Positions 15,997 through 24,514 of a stretch of 36,056 nt of DNA are shown piece by piece (the stretch's first letter is position 1; every line of letters begins with the position of its first letter). The DNA is from an uncultured Prochlorococcus sp. GTDB lineage: Bacteria > Cyanobacteriota > Cyanobacteriia > PCC-6307 > Cyanobiaceae. The position numbers and the translations under genes were made by a program. The notes beneath the pieces were generated by a model. It was not told where the DNA came from. It did no database searches and saw only the letters and a list, made by a program, of their open reading frames with translations. The DNA lies in assembly GCA_902629395.1 (NCBI GenBank), contig CACOQT010000007.1, positions 1 to 36,056 of the forward strand, given 5' to 3'.

Positions 15997-16089
15997 ATGG
16001 GAATTCTTTTTTACTTAATTTTTGTTGGAGCAGGCCTTTCTGCTGCATTCTTCATTCAAAAAGCTTTGAAAGCTATCAAATTAATCTAA
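15997..16089 (+). CDS. petL: Cytochrome b6-f complex subunit PetL-like, 30 residues
   Basis: ATG at 15997 gives MGILFYLIFVGAGLSAAFF then IQKALKAIKLI and a TAA at 16087. It is one membrane helix with a short positive C-terminal tail ending in KLI, the size and shape of PetL, the peripheral single-span subunit that stabilises the b6-f dimer. The call rests on recalled PetL sequences that end in a basic residue plus KLI; PetN and PetM have different hydrophobic patterns. It is too short for routine gene finding. It follows the DUF4346 gene by 59 bases. Confidence 0.6.
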   Translation: MGILFYLIFVGAGLSAAFFIQKALKAIKLI

Positions 16090-16158
16090 AATATAAATTA
16101 TTCAAATTATTCCAAATAGAAACTAGTAATTATAATAATAAGAAAATAAAAAATTACC

Positions 16159-16188
16159 TTGACTTTTGAAATATTAAAAGAATATTCA
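16159..16188 (+). promoter_or_regulatory. Putative sigma70-type promoter before the VKOR gene
   Basis: TTGACT at 16159-16164 and a -10-like TATTCA at 16183-16188, spaced by 18 bases, 41 bases before the VKOR start codon. A GAATATTC palindrome (16180-16187) overlaps the -10 region. The -35 match is good and the -10 only fair. If real, it would allow expression of the VKOR gene apart from the petL run. Confidence 0.35.
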
Positions 16189-16229
16189 ATAGAATACTAA
16201 ACTAAGTCAATCTTTGAAAATTCAACTGA

Positions 16230-17171
16230 ATGGGATCTGCAAGATTAAAAAGTTATCGTCGCCAAGATCAAGGCTCTAAGTGGTCTAGAGTTGCTATCGC
16301 AATATTATCAACAATAGGAGTTATTGATACGGGATCAATAACATTGAATAAATGGGGATTAATAGGAAATTTAAACTGCCCTGGTGGAATAGGGGGGTGC
16401 GATAAGGTTTTGAATAGCCCATGGGGCACACTGATCAAAACAAGTGATCTTTCAATTCCCCTATCTTTTATAGGTTTAGTTAGTTATTTATTGATATTAT
16501 TAATGGCCTTATTACCATTAATACCTATTTTTAAAAAGCAAAAAAATAACATCTCAAGAGTTACATGGTGGGGATCATTTTATATATCAGCATCTAATTT
16601 TATTTTTAGTTTAATTTTAATATCAATAATGATATTTAAAATTAAAGCTTTCTGTTTTTTTTGCCTTCTTTCCGGTTTTATATCACTTTCAATTCTATTG
16701 TTAAATATATTTGGAGGGGCATGGGAAGATTATGGAAAAGTATTTTTTAGAGGTTTTCTTGTGTCAATAGCAGTTCTTTTGGCAGGTCTTATATGGTCAT
16801 CATCAGTTGATCCATCTACAAATGAAATTTCAAACAATATCCAAGGTTTGCCTCCAGTGGTAATCGCTATTAGTACTCCTGAAAAAATAAAACTTGCTGA
16901 ACACCTAACCTCGCAAGGAGCAGTAATGTATAACGCTTATTGGTGTCCACATTGCCATGATCAAAAAGAAATGTTCGGTAAAGAGGCTGCGGGGAAACTA
17001 AATTTAGTTGAATGTGCAAAAGATGGATTTAATAATCAGAGAGAACTTTGCGAGGCTAAGGGCATAACTGGTTTCCCCTCTTGGGAAATCAATGGCTCAA
17101 TTGATTCAGGGGTAAAAAGCCTTGAAGAATTAGCTGAACTTAGCAATTACAAGAATTTTAAAGATTTTTAG
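16230..17171 (+). CDS. VKOR-thioredoxin fusion protein (thylakoid disulfide-forming oxidoreductase)
   Basis: An N-terminal VKOR domain is fused to a thioredoxin-like domain in 313 residues, like cyanobacterial VKOR and plant LTO1. VKOR part: several membrane spans, the loop cysteines C50 and C57 (LNCPGGIGGCDKVLNSPWG) and the quinone-side CFFC (C142, C145) in a membrane helix. A further span lies at about 172-190. The Trx domain (about 215-305) has YWCPHC (C239, C242) and a cis-proline region GITGFPSWEING. The enzyme makes disulfides in lumenal or periplasmic proteins and passes electrons through quinone. A candidate promoter precedes it at 16159-16188. The 3' end overlaps nadB by 14 bases. 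Confidence 0.93.
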   Translation: MGSARLKSYRRQDQGSKWSRVAIAILSTIGVIDTGSITLNKWGLIGNLNCPGGIGGCDKVLNSPWGTLIKTSDLSIPLSFIGLVSYLLILLMALLPLIPIFKKQKNNISRVTWWGSFYISASNFIFSLILISIMIFKIKAFCFFCLLSGFISLSILLLNIFGGAWEDYGKVFFRGFLVSIAVLLAGLIWSSSVDPSTNEISNNIQGLPPVVIAISTPEKIKLAEHLTSQGAVMYNAYWCPHCHDQKEMFGKEAAGKLNLVECAKDGFNNQRELCEAKGITGFPSWEINGSIDSGVKSLEELAELSNYKNFKDF

Positions 17172-18858
17172 ATAAATTTGTTTTATCAACAACTGGTCTT
17201 GTGTGGATATTCTTTCCTTTAATTTGCCGAGTATGACATTTCCAAAAAGGTACTGAGGTGGGAAAATCATCTCTGAAATGCCCTCCTCTACTTTCTTCAC
17301 GAAACAAACAAGCCTCCAACATGAGCAAACTTGACATTTGTCGGTTACTTAAATCAATCAGCAAATTCAGATCTCTCCTAGAAATTTCATCAAATTCATG
17401 GATTTCGTTTTTTGACTGATTAAAAACCAATTTCATCAAGGGTTCATTTAAAAGATTTTGATAATCTCGTTTAACTGTTAAAAGAGCAGAACTCATTCCT
17501 TTACGTGATCTATCAACTCCAGCTACACGCCAGCATAGTTGTCTAAGTTTCTCAATTTCTTTTGATAAATAATTAGTTTCTTGATCCTTGGAAAAGCGAA
17601 GATTTGATTTGTTAAAACTAAGGTTATTTCGAGTAGTTTCATGAGTTTCATAATCGTTTAATTCTATATCGCTCATTTGATTTGCAAAAACTAAACATTC
17701 CATTAATGAATTGCTTGCAAGTCTATTTGCACCATGCAGACCAGTACATGCCACTTCCCCTATCGCAAACAGTCCTTTGATATTTGTTTGAGCACGCAAA
17801 TTAGTGGCAACACCGCCCATCCAATAATGGGCGGATGGAGCTACCGGGATAACTTCTTTTAAAGGTTCTAACCCAAGAGCTCTACACCTTTGAAAAATTG
17901 ACGGAAAACGAGCTTCCACATCATCAACAGCAATAGTTTGAACATCAAGACCAATGTGATCAATTTTTTGCTTTTGCATCGCTTTGAACAAGGCCCTGCT
18001 GACTTGATCTCTCGAGGCGAGATCTTTTCCCTCTAGATGATCGACTGGGCTCCCTCCGAGGGAATCCACTAAAACTGCACCTTCTCCTCTTAAAGCTTCA
18101 GAAATCAAAAATGAAGGTGCATTTTCCAATTTCAAAGCAGTTGGATGAAACTGAAAAAATTCGAGATCTTCAATGCAAGCACCAGCTCTCCAAGCCAGAG
18201 CAATTCCCTCTCCTGCTGCTTGAGTTGGGTTAGTTGTGTTTGCAAACAGATGACCACCACCACCGCTAGCTAAAACAACTGCTTTTGCTCTTATCCAACG
18301 CAAAGCTGGTCCATCTAAAACTTGAACACCTACACATCTTCCCTTCTCCACCCAAATCTGAGTAACTCTTATACCTCTTTGATGAAGAACATTATCTCTT
18401 TTATCAACTTGCTCATTAAGTACATCGACCAGTGCTTTTCCGGTTCTATCTTTTACATGAAGTACTCTTCTATGAGAGTGAGCAGCCTCAAGAGTTGTAG
18501 ATAGCTTTCCGTCGGTTTTATCAAATTCCATTCCTAATTTCAAAAGTCTATCTACTAATTTCGGAGCATTCTGAACAAACAATCTAACTGCTTCATAGTC
18601 ACAAAGCCCAGCCCCAGCTTTGATAGTATCCAAGGCATGAATATCCTCGCTATCTTCAATTCCTGTTACGGCAGCCATTCCTCCTTGTGCCCATCTACTT
18701 GAAGAGCGCTTACTAGTGTTGCGGTTTAGAAGTAAAGTTTTAAGATTTGCTGGCAACTCAAGAGAAGACATTAAACCTGCAGCTCCTGCACCAATAACAA
18801 TTACATCCCATTTAGTTGAGTAGATATCATTTTTATTAAATCCAGTCTTTAAGTCCAT
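17158..18858 (-). CDS. nadB: L-aspartate oxidase
   Basis: FAD enzyme oxidising aspartate to iminoaspartate, the first step of de novo NAD synthesis. Over 566 residues: FAD-binding DVIVIGAGAAGLMSSLEL at about 19-36, SSRWAQGGMAAV, the histidine-rich AAHSHRRVLHVKDRTG, FHPTAL, RGEGAVLV, and HYWMGGVATN, followed by GLFAIGEVACTGLHGANRLASNSL. The C-terminal helical domain ends with REESRGGHFRDDFP, as in NadB and the related fumarate-reductase/succinate-dehydrogenase flavoproteins. The combination of ARG-loop motifs and length fits NadB rather than SdhA. It follows DUF3120 by 13 bases on the minus strand. Confidence 0.95.
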   Translation of the reverse strand: MDLKTGFNKNDIYSTKWDVIVIGAGAAGLMSSLELPANLKTLLLNRNTSKRSSSRWAQGGMAAVTGIEDSEDIHALDTIKAGAGLCDYEAVRLFVQNAPKLVDRLLKLGMEFDKTDGKLSTTLEAAHSHRRVLHVKDRTGKALVDVLNEQVDKRDNVLHQRGIRVTQIWVEKGRCVGVQVLDGPALRWIRAKAVVLASGGGGHLFANTTNPTQAAGEGIALAWRAGACIEDLEFFQFHPTALKLENAPSFLISEALRGEGAVLVDSLGGSPVDHLEGKDLASRDQVSRALFKAMQKQKIDHIGLDVQTIAVDDVEARFPSIFQRCRALGLEPLKEVIPVAPSAHYWMGGVATNLRAQTNIKGLFAIGEVACTGLHGANRLASNSLMECLVFANQMSDIELNDYETHETTRNNLSFNKSNLRFSKDQETNYLSKEIEKLRQLCWRVAGVDRSRKGMSSALLTVKRDYQNLLNEPLMKLVFNQSKNEIHEFDEISRRDLNLLIDLSNRQMSSLLMLEACLFREESRGGHFRDDFPTSVPFWKCHTRQIKGKNIHTRPVVDKTNLSKNL

Positions 18859-18871
18859 AAAATAGTTGTTC

Positions 18872-19531
18872 TCAGATCAATCCACTAAGTTGAGGCTGAA
18901 TCAATGTGGTAGCAAAAAACAAACCATCAACCCATAAGGTTGTTGTCAAAGCTGAACTTGAAACTAGCCAAGCATCAGATGATGAAAGTTCACTTTTTGA
19001 TTTTTGATTCATCCAATTTGCTATCAAAACAATTACTAATGCTGCAAAAAAAATTGCCGATAAAGAAAAAGGTGCCAATAATTGTTCTGCTGTGAAACTC
19101 AAAATTTTTGAGGCTTCTGACAAAGGTGCATCAACGACTTCAGGCCAAGCCTTCATTACGCCTGTTACGACAATCATTAGATCAGTAAAAGCTGTTCCTA
19201 ATAAAGATGCCAAGTAGAAACTGGCCCCAATTTTCCATCTAGTCTCTAACAGGCTTACTGCAATTGGCAAAGCTATTGACTCCACGGGCAAGTGCCAGAC
19301 AGGGTGAGATCTTAACCAACCCCAAAAAAGACATCCTCCTAACCAACTCCAGCTAACGCCAGCCAATAACGAACCGACCGACGACCATCTTTGATCACAA
19401 AATTTCAATAAATACAATCCTAGAAAGAATATTATGAAACTAAATAAAAAAGCCGAAAAAGGAAACACATGAACCCAGGGAGCCTGAACAAACACTGGCA
19501 GGACAACCATTGTGCTAGCCCAAAACTGCAA
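18872..19531 (-). CDS. DUF3120 multi-span membrane protein
   Basis: 219 residues with about six hydrophobic spans. The opening LPVFVQAPWVHVFPFSA, SWSWLGGCLFWGWLRSHPVWHLPVE and SFYLASLLGTAFTDLMI match the DUF3120 family restricted, as far as I know, to cyanobacteria and relatives. Function is unknown. The reading frame from 19531 begins with TTG; the next ATG is at 19510 (MVVLPVFVQ), so the exact start is uncertain. nadB follows 13 bases downstream, indicating cotranscription. Confidence 0.83.
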   Translation of the reverse strand: MQFWASTMVVLPVFVQAPWVHVFPFSAFLFSFIIFFLGLYLLKFCDQRWSSVGSLLAGVSWSWLGGCLFWGWLRSHPVWHLPVESIALPIAVSLLETRWKIGASFYLASLLGTAFTDLMIVVTGVMKAWPEVVDAPLSEASKILSFTAEQLLAPFSLSAIFFAALVIVLIANWMNQKSKSELSSSDAWLVSSSALTTTLWVDGLFFATTLIQPQLSGLI

Positions 19532-19924
19532 TGTCCTTCGCTTTGAAAGATAGGACGTTTCTGTATTTATGGGCTCGGTGGGATTGTTTGAGTAAATCAG
19601 AATTAATAAAAATGAGTTGGTTTTCAGCTCAACCTTCTATGAACTTACATTCAAGCCGATACCCAAACCAAACACTCTTCAGAATACGGACTATAAATTT
19701 AAAAGAAAAACTCACTAATTCATGATTATTATTACGATTGCAAAGCTTTTCAAGATCAAGCTATGAATTATCAGAAAAAAAAAAAATTAATTCAGATAAA
19801 GTGTTGGAATACTTTTTGTTGAAAATCTACTTATATTAAAAAATATAGGATTTTCTTTAATCAATTTATTTTTTTCAAACCTCAAAAAATTATAAAAGGC
19901 TTATTTTCATGTTTAGGAGAATAA
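19532..19924. other. 393-base intergenic region between DUF3120 and the DUF512-family gene
   Basis: Largest gene-free stretch in the window. It must hold divergent promoters for DUF3120/nadB and the plus-strand gene. Towards the plus gene there is TTGAAA (19819-19824) 17 bases before AATATA (19842-19847), a possible promoter, and an AT dyad TATATT-AAAA-AATATA at 19832-19847. AGGAGA (19915-19920) is a good Shine-Dalgarno four bases before the ATG. A 64-codon open frame on the plus strand at 19531-19725 has no convincing protein character. I see no tRNA and no recognisable ncRNA, but a small RNA cannot be excluded. Confidence 0.5.
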
Positions 19925-21274
19925 ATGACTACTGTGAATGTAACTAAAAATAAAATAAAGCCTGCTGTAGTCTCCTCAATCGAAGAAGGTTCCATAGGTT
20001 CCGATCTTGGATTTGAAGTTGGAGATCAATTAGTTAGCATTAATGGTGTAAAACCAAGAGATCTTATTGATTATAAATATCTCATTGCTGAAGAAAATAT
20101 TCAGTTGTTAGTCCTGGATGAAGAAGGGAAAAAACATACGATTGATATCGAAAAAAATTACGACGATGATTTAGGTCTTGCTTTCACTGAAGCTTTGTTT
20201 GATGGATTAAAGCAATGCAATAACCAATGTCCATTTTGTTTTATTGATCAACAACCCTCAGGAAAGAGAAAAAGCTTGTATCTCAAAGATGACGACTACA
20301 GGCTAAGTTTTTTATACGGGTCCTACTTAACACTTACAAATCTCTCTGAACAAGACTGGCTGAGAATTGATCAACAAAGACTGACACCTTTATTTGTATC
20401 TGTTCATGCAACAGACCCGTTTTTAAGGGCGAAATTACTTAGGAATCCTAAAGCTATTGACCTTTTAAATCAGCTAGTTTGGTTCTCAAAAAAAAGGATA
20501 CAAATACATGCTCAAATCGTTGTTTGCCCTGAAATCAACGATGGGAAAGCTTTAGAAAAAACCATCAATGATCTGTTTAGTTTTGCACAAGGTGATTACC
20601 CTGTCGTCCTCTCAGCAGCAGTGGTTCCGGTGGGATTAACAAGATTTCGACCCAGCAATGATGGATTAATCGCCGTGGATTCTGATTGTGCAACTAAAGT
20701 CATCAATCAAATTGAAGCTTTACAGAAGATATTTTATGAATCAACTGGGTCGCGTTTTGCCTGGTTATCTGACGAATGGTATTTGATAGCAAAAAAACCT
20801 TTACCGTCAATAAATTCTTATGAAGATCTACCGCAAAAGGAGAATGGGGTAGGAAGTATTCGCAGTTTTCTAAAAGCTATGGATAAAGCCACGAAAAAAC
20901 TGCCTATCAAACTCAATAAGAGGAGGACTTGCAGCTGGGTAGTTGGTAAACTTGTTGAAACAGAATTACACAAGCCGTGTAGGAGACTGAATAAAATTGC
21001 CAATTTCAAAATTAATCTGTACGGTCTTCCAAGTCCCTATTGGGGGCAAGAGCAAATAGTGACAGGCCTACTTACCGGTCAAGACTTAATCAAGGGGCTA
21101 CATGACAAAGAATTGGGCGATGAGTTACTTCTTCCATCGGTCATGCTAAGGCAAGGTGAAAAAATTTTTCTTGATGACATGACACTTCAAGAGCTCTCTT
21201 CGTCACTTAATGTATCAGTAAGGATTGTCCATGATGCTCAAGACATCGTGAACAAAGCACTTGGTAAAGCATAA
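19925..21274 (+). CDS. DUF512/TIGR03279-family Fe-S (radical-SAM-like) protein with N-terminal PDZ
   Basis: 449 residues. Residues ~12-70 resemble a PDZ-like domain (VVSSIEEGSIGSDLGFEVGDQLVSINGVKP). It is followed by the cysteine cluster in KQCNNQCPFCFID (a CxxxCxxC variant of the radical SAM 4Fe-4S site), then DDDYRLSFLYGSYLTLTN and SVHATDP, both family hallmarks. The C-terminal DUF512 region contains WLSDEWY and VTGLLTGQDL. The family is widespread in cyanobacteria and clostridia; its reaction is not known. Strong Shine-Dalgarno (AGGAGA, 4-base spacing) fixes the ATG start. Confidence 0.88.
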   Translation: MTTVNVTKNKIKPAVVSSIEEGSIGSDLGFEVGDQLVSINGVKPRDLIDYKYLIAEENIQLLVLDEEGKKHTIDIEKNYDDDLGLAFTEALFDGLKQCNNQCPFCFIDQQPSGKRKSLYLKDDDYRLSFLYGSYLTLTNLSEQDWLRIDQQRLTPLFVSVHATDPFLRAKLLRNPKAIDLLNQLVWFSKKRIQIHAQIVVCPEINDGKALEKTINDLFSFAQGDYPVVLSAAVVPVGLTRFRPSNDGLIAVDSDCATKVINQIEALQKIFYESTGSRFAWLSDEWYLIAKKPLPSINSYEDLPQKENGVGSIRSFLKAMDKATKKLPIKLNKRRTCSWVVGKLVETELHKPCRRLNKIANFKINLYGLPSPYWGQEQIVTGLLTGQDLIKGLHDKELGDELLLPSVMLRQGEKIFLDDMTLQELSSSLNVSVRIVHDAQDIVNKALGKA

Positions 21275-21311
21275 TAGCTTTACTAAATACTTCTAAGTTT
21301 TTTTAATAACT

Positions 21312-23861
21312 ATGAGGAGAGTGAAGAGAAAGTTCCTGATTGTTGCAGGTTTATTTATATCTGGCCTGAATCCTTTATGGGCTACAAGTTCGCAAAAAAT
21401 AACTTCAAATATTAAAGAGAAAGTAGAGCTAGACATTAGCCAAAGTCAAAATAGACAAGGCCTCATATATGAATTAAATTCACCCGAAGATCTTTTTTTA
21501 CCCTCCAGGTCACCCGAGGTTTTAGTAAAAACTTTTCAAAAGGTTAATCTAGATCAGTTAGAAAAAATACTTATAAATAATAATCCAACGCTGAAAATCT
21601 CTTTAGAAAGAATTAACCAGGCCAAATCAATACTAAAAAGTTCATTATCTACCTGGTATCCAACATTAAACCTAACAGCTAATGGTATACCTCAATATTT
21701 TCAATCTAACAACTATTACGAATCAAATCTAATACAAGATACTTCTAGTAAACAATGGAGCTCCAATATCTCAGCCCAAATTAAATGGGATTTAATTAAT
21801 CCCGCAAGAGTCCCAGAGATCTCATCAGCAAGAGATAGTTTGGAAAAATCAAAATATTCATACTCAATAGTTTTAAGAGATTTAAAATTAGATGCAAAAA
21901 AACGTTATTTCAATTTGCAAAAAGCGAATGAAGAAATTGAAGTAGCAAAAAAATCAATCGAATCCTCGACTCTTGGACTAAGGGACGCAGAAATTAGATT
22001 TGAATCAGGTATCGGTACAAAATTAGAGGTACTGGAAGCTAAAACACAATTGGCTAGAGATAAACAGTTATTTAATATCAAATTAGGTGATCAAAAAATT
22101 GGTCAAAGATCTCTTGCTGAAATACTTAATTTCCCAGAAGACGTTACACCATTAATTGGTTCCGAAACCCAAGTAACAGGTATATGGGATTTATCATTAG
22201 AAGATAGTATTATCGCTGCCTACGATTCTAGAGAAGAACTTGAGAGCATCCTACTTGACATATCAATTAATAACAGTAATGCCAATGCAGCACTAGCTGC
22301 TAGTCAACCAAAATTAAGCATAGTCAATACATCTACATCTTCATTTGCAAAAGGTGAGTTAAATCAGATATCGCCTAATACTAGTAGTTCATCCTCTAAT
22401 TTTTCTAACACCATTGGTCTAAACGCAACATGGTTTATTTTTGATGGAGGAAATTCAAGATCTTTGTACAGATACAATAAAAGTAAAGCAAAGGAAGCAA
22501 AACTTAATTTTGCTTCAAAAAGAGCTCAAATTAGAAAAGAAGTTGAAGAGGTATTTTTCAAACTAGAATCCGCCAAACTAAATATTTCTGCGTCTTATAC
22601 AGAAGTTTTATCTGCAACAGAATCACTGAGACTTGCCAAACTTAGATACAAATCAGGTATTTACCCTATGGCTCAGGCAACTTTGTACTTGGCATCAACT
22701 GAGAAAAGCAATAGTCTGAGTTCTATTTTTAAGGCAGTTCAGAAAGTTAAAGATTCCCAACAGCAAAATGTTCCATCTCATTTGAGAGATGCAAATCGAG
22801 ATCAAGATACTTTTGGAGATGGCATAGGTTATAGGTATCCTCATTCCTTTCCAAAAAATTGGGTTCCACAGCAATATTTGCCAGATAGTTTGCTGAATGA
22901 GATTTTTTGGGAACCAAGTGAAAATGGATGGGAAGGACAAAGAAGATCTCTTTTGAATGAAAGGAGATCTGAGCAGTTAGCCTCCTCATTAGAAATTGAG
23001 CAACAAAATCCTTTGATGATTACATCTGGAAAACTTGATGAGGATTTGGAGAAATGGTTGTCTCGCCAATCTTTGCGTGAGGGTAAACGCCTAAAAAACT
23101 TGATGAATCAATTATGGAAAGGTATTACTTGGAAAAGAAATCATAGAGTTTTAGTTTTAGCGTCTAGTTCTTTGCTTTGGTCATTAAAGCCATTAAGAGA
23201 GGCATCTGAAGGTGGAGTCATTTTGGTTTTGTCAAAAGATGATCATCCAAGATTACTTGCTGAATTAGAAATTTTGGATCCAATAAAGAGACCTGTTCTA
23301 ATCGATTTAAAAGCTCAGTCAATTCAACAATTAGAGCATAATCTTCAATTTGAGGTAATTGGAGGAAGAATCCCTTGGAAAATTTTTTCTAAAACAAATT
23401 TCTCTGAATTGTGGCCGCTTCTCACTCAAAAATGCACATCTAATGCACAACTAAGTTTAATTGTTAGTCACCCATGCTCTGGACCTGCTTTTTCCCTAAA
23501 GGAAAGCTTAGAACTTTCTAGTGAAAATCAAAAAACAGATCTTTCCTTTTTGAATGATTTAATATTGAAAGAAGAAAGTTGGTTAAATAACCAAGATCAA
23601 AAAAGCAAATTTATTCGGCAGTTAGAAATATTAGGCTGGGGTATTACTTTGGACGAATGGACTGAGGTTTTATCTCAAAAAGTTGATCAATCTATTATCA
23701 ACAGGTGGCTTGGTGAAGGAAGTCAATATAGGCAAATTATTCTTAAGAATTATAGTAAAGAAAAATTAATTAAATTGAGAGGACTTTTTGATAGATTGGA
23801 AGGTAGGACAATAAATCAGAAGCTTATACACACTAAATTGCTTGCAAAGAAAAACAATTAA
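21312..23861 (+). CDS. Chimeric ORF: TolC-type outer-membrane efflux protein fused to the C-terminal part of RarA/MgsA
   Basis: Residues 1-25 are a signal peptide (basic start, hydrophobic LIVAGLFISGLNPLWA). Residues ~50-450 form a TolC/OEP efflux channel with two structural repeats; the first carries RFESGIGTKLEVLEAKTQ. At the matching place in the second repeat the chain reads LRYKSGI and then, from residue ~451 (base ~22662), YPMAQATLYLASTEKSNS, FKAVQ and NVPSHLRDANRD. These are the conserved C-terminal oligomerisation segment of RarA/MgsA (E. coli RarA: AIAQ..YLA..PKSNA and VPVHLRNA). Residues ~560-849 match the extra domain that follows RarA in cyanobacteria. The RarA Walker A/B AAA+ part is absent, and so is the last ~60 residues of TolC. 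The frame is intact throughout. Either a deletion fused two genes or the assembly is chimeric. Confidence 0.85.
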   Translation: MRRVKRKFLIVAGLFISGLNPLWATSSQKITSNIKEKVELDISQSQNRQGLIYELNSPEDLFLPSRSPEVLVKTFQKVNLDQLEKILINNNPTLKISLERINQAKSILKSSLSTWYPTLNLTANGIPQYFQSNNYYESNLIQDTSSKQWSSNISAQIKWDLINPARVPEISSARDSLEKSKYSYSIVLRDLKLDAKKRYFNLQKANEEIEVAKKSIESSTLGLRDAEIRFESGIGTKLEVLEAKTQLARDKQLFNIKLGDQKIGQRSLAEILNFPEDVTPLIGSETQVTGIWDLSLEDSIIAAYDSREELESILLDISINNSNANAALAASQPKLSIVNTSTSSFAKGELNQISPNTSSSSSNFSNTIGLNATWFIFDGGNSRSLYRYNKSKAKEAKLNFASKRAQIRKEVEEVFFKLESAKLNISASYTEVLSATESLRLAKLRYKSGIYPMAQATLYLASTEKSNSLSSIFKAVQKVKDSQQQNVPSHLRDANRDQDTFGDGIGYRYPHSFPKNWVPQQYLPDSLLNEIFWEPSENGWEGQRRSLLNERRSEQLASSLEIEQQNPLMITSGKLDEDLEKWLSRQSLREGKRLKNLMNQLWKGITWKRNHRVLVLASSSLLWSLKPLREASEGGVILVLSKDDHPRLLAELEILDPIKRPVLIDLKAQSIQQLEHNLQFEVIGGRIPWKIFSKTNFSELWPLLTQKCTSNAQLSLIVSHPCSGPAFSLKESLELSSENQKTDLSFLNDLILKEESWLNNQDQKSKFIRQLEILGWGITLDEWTEVLSQKVDQSIINRWLGEGSQYRQIILKNYSKEKLIKLRGLFDRLEGRTINQKLIHTKLLAKKNN

Positions 23862-24514
23862 TTTAAGCAGATTATTGGTGTGCATGTTTTTGCATCTTCG
23901 TCTATGGCAACTGCATAAGTCCATTTATCGTAATTTTGTTCGTAAACTTTCACCTGATATCCAAGTTTTTGGTGATGTGCGAATGATGATTTACTTTCCC
24001 AAATCCACTCATTTATATTTCTAGCTAATTTCCCTCTCTGCCATTTGACTGCGGCTTCTTTTACTACCCATCTCTTTAGGACTAGTTCTTTAACTTGGCC
24101 TGGGGGTAAATGGTCTATTTCGCAGTTCTCGTATTCAGTGAAAAAACGTTTTGATAATTTATAAGCTTGAAACTGTCTATCTTTTCTCTCTATATCTACC
24201 CCAATTTTTGATTGGGACCATCCAATTAATAAAGCATCAGAACAGTGACTCATGCTGATGTGACCCCATCCTTCAGCCAATAAAGGCGGTTCTCCTGGAT
24301 TAGCTTTGACGGGAATATCAAGAGGGTCTAATCCAGTCATCTTAGACATAACATGTCTAAGACAGCCTCGAGAAAAGTGATAGATCAAACCTCTCCTTGG
24401 TGTTAAATTTTTGACCCATTTTTTTTCTTCTTTGCTAATTGGTAAAAGTTTTGATGGCATCAAAAAAAGCCAAAGACCTAGTACGCTTTTAGTGTTTCTT
24501 TGAGTTATTTGCAT
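23858..24514 (-). CDS. 4'-phosphopantetheinyl transferase (Sfp/HetI type)
   Basis: Transfers phosphopantetheine from CoA to acyl-carrier domains; in cyanobacteria the single enzyme serves fatty-acid ACP. The 218-residue protein (from ATG at 24514) has an N-terminal RGLIYHFSRGCLRHVM, NPGEPPLLAEGWGHISMSHCSDALLIGW, the Mg-binding GVDIERKDR, and the WVVKEAAVKW core motif, all in the Sfp-family order. A shorter start at 24460 (MPSKLLPISKEEKKW) is possible; the longer frame to 24550 would run inside bcp. With the 24514 start, the start codon overlaps that of bcp in a CATG. It ends four bases inside the chimeric ORF. Confidence 0.88.
   Translation of the reverse strand: MQITQRNTKSVLGLWLFLMPSKLLPISKEEKKWVKNLTPRRGLIYHFSRGCLRHVMSKMTGLDPLDIPVKANPGEPPLLAEGWGHISMSHCSDALLIGWSQSKIGVDIERKDRQFQAYKLSKRFFTEYENCEIDHLPPGQVKELVLKRWVVKEAAVKWQRGKLARNINEWIWESKSSFAHHQKLGYQVKVYEQNYDKWTYAVAIDEDAKTCTPIICLN

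Noticed and set aside
19531-19725. Plus-strand open frame of 64 codons in the 393-base gap
   Set aside because: No family pattern, odd composition and no Shine-Dalgarno; likely chance. It is noted in the gap entry.
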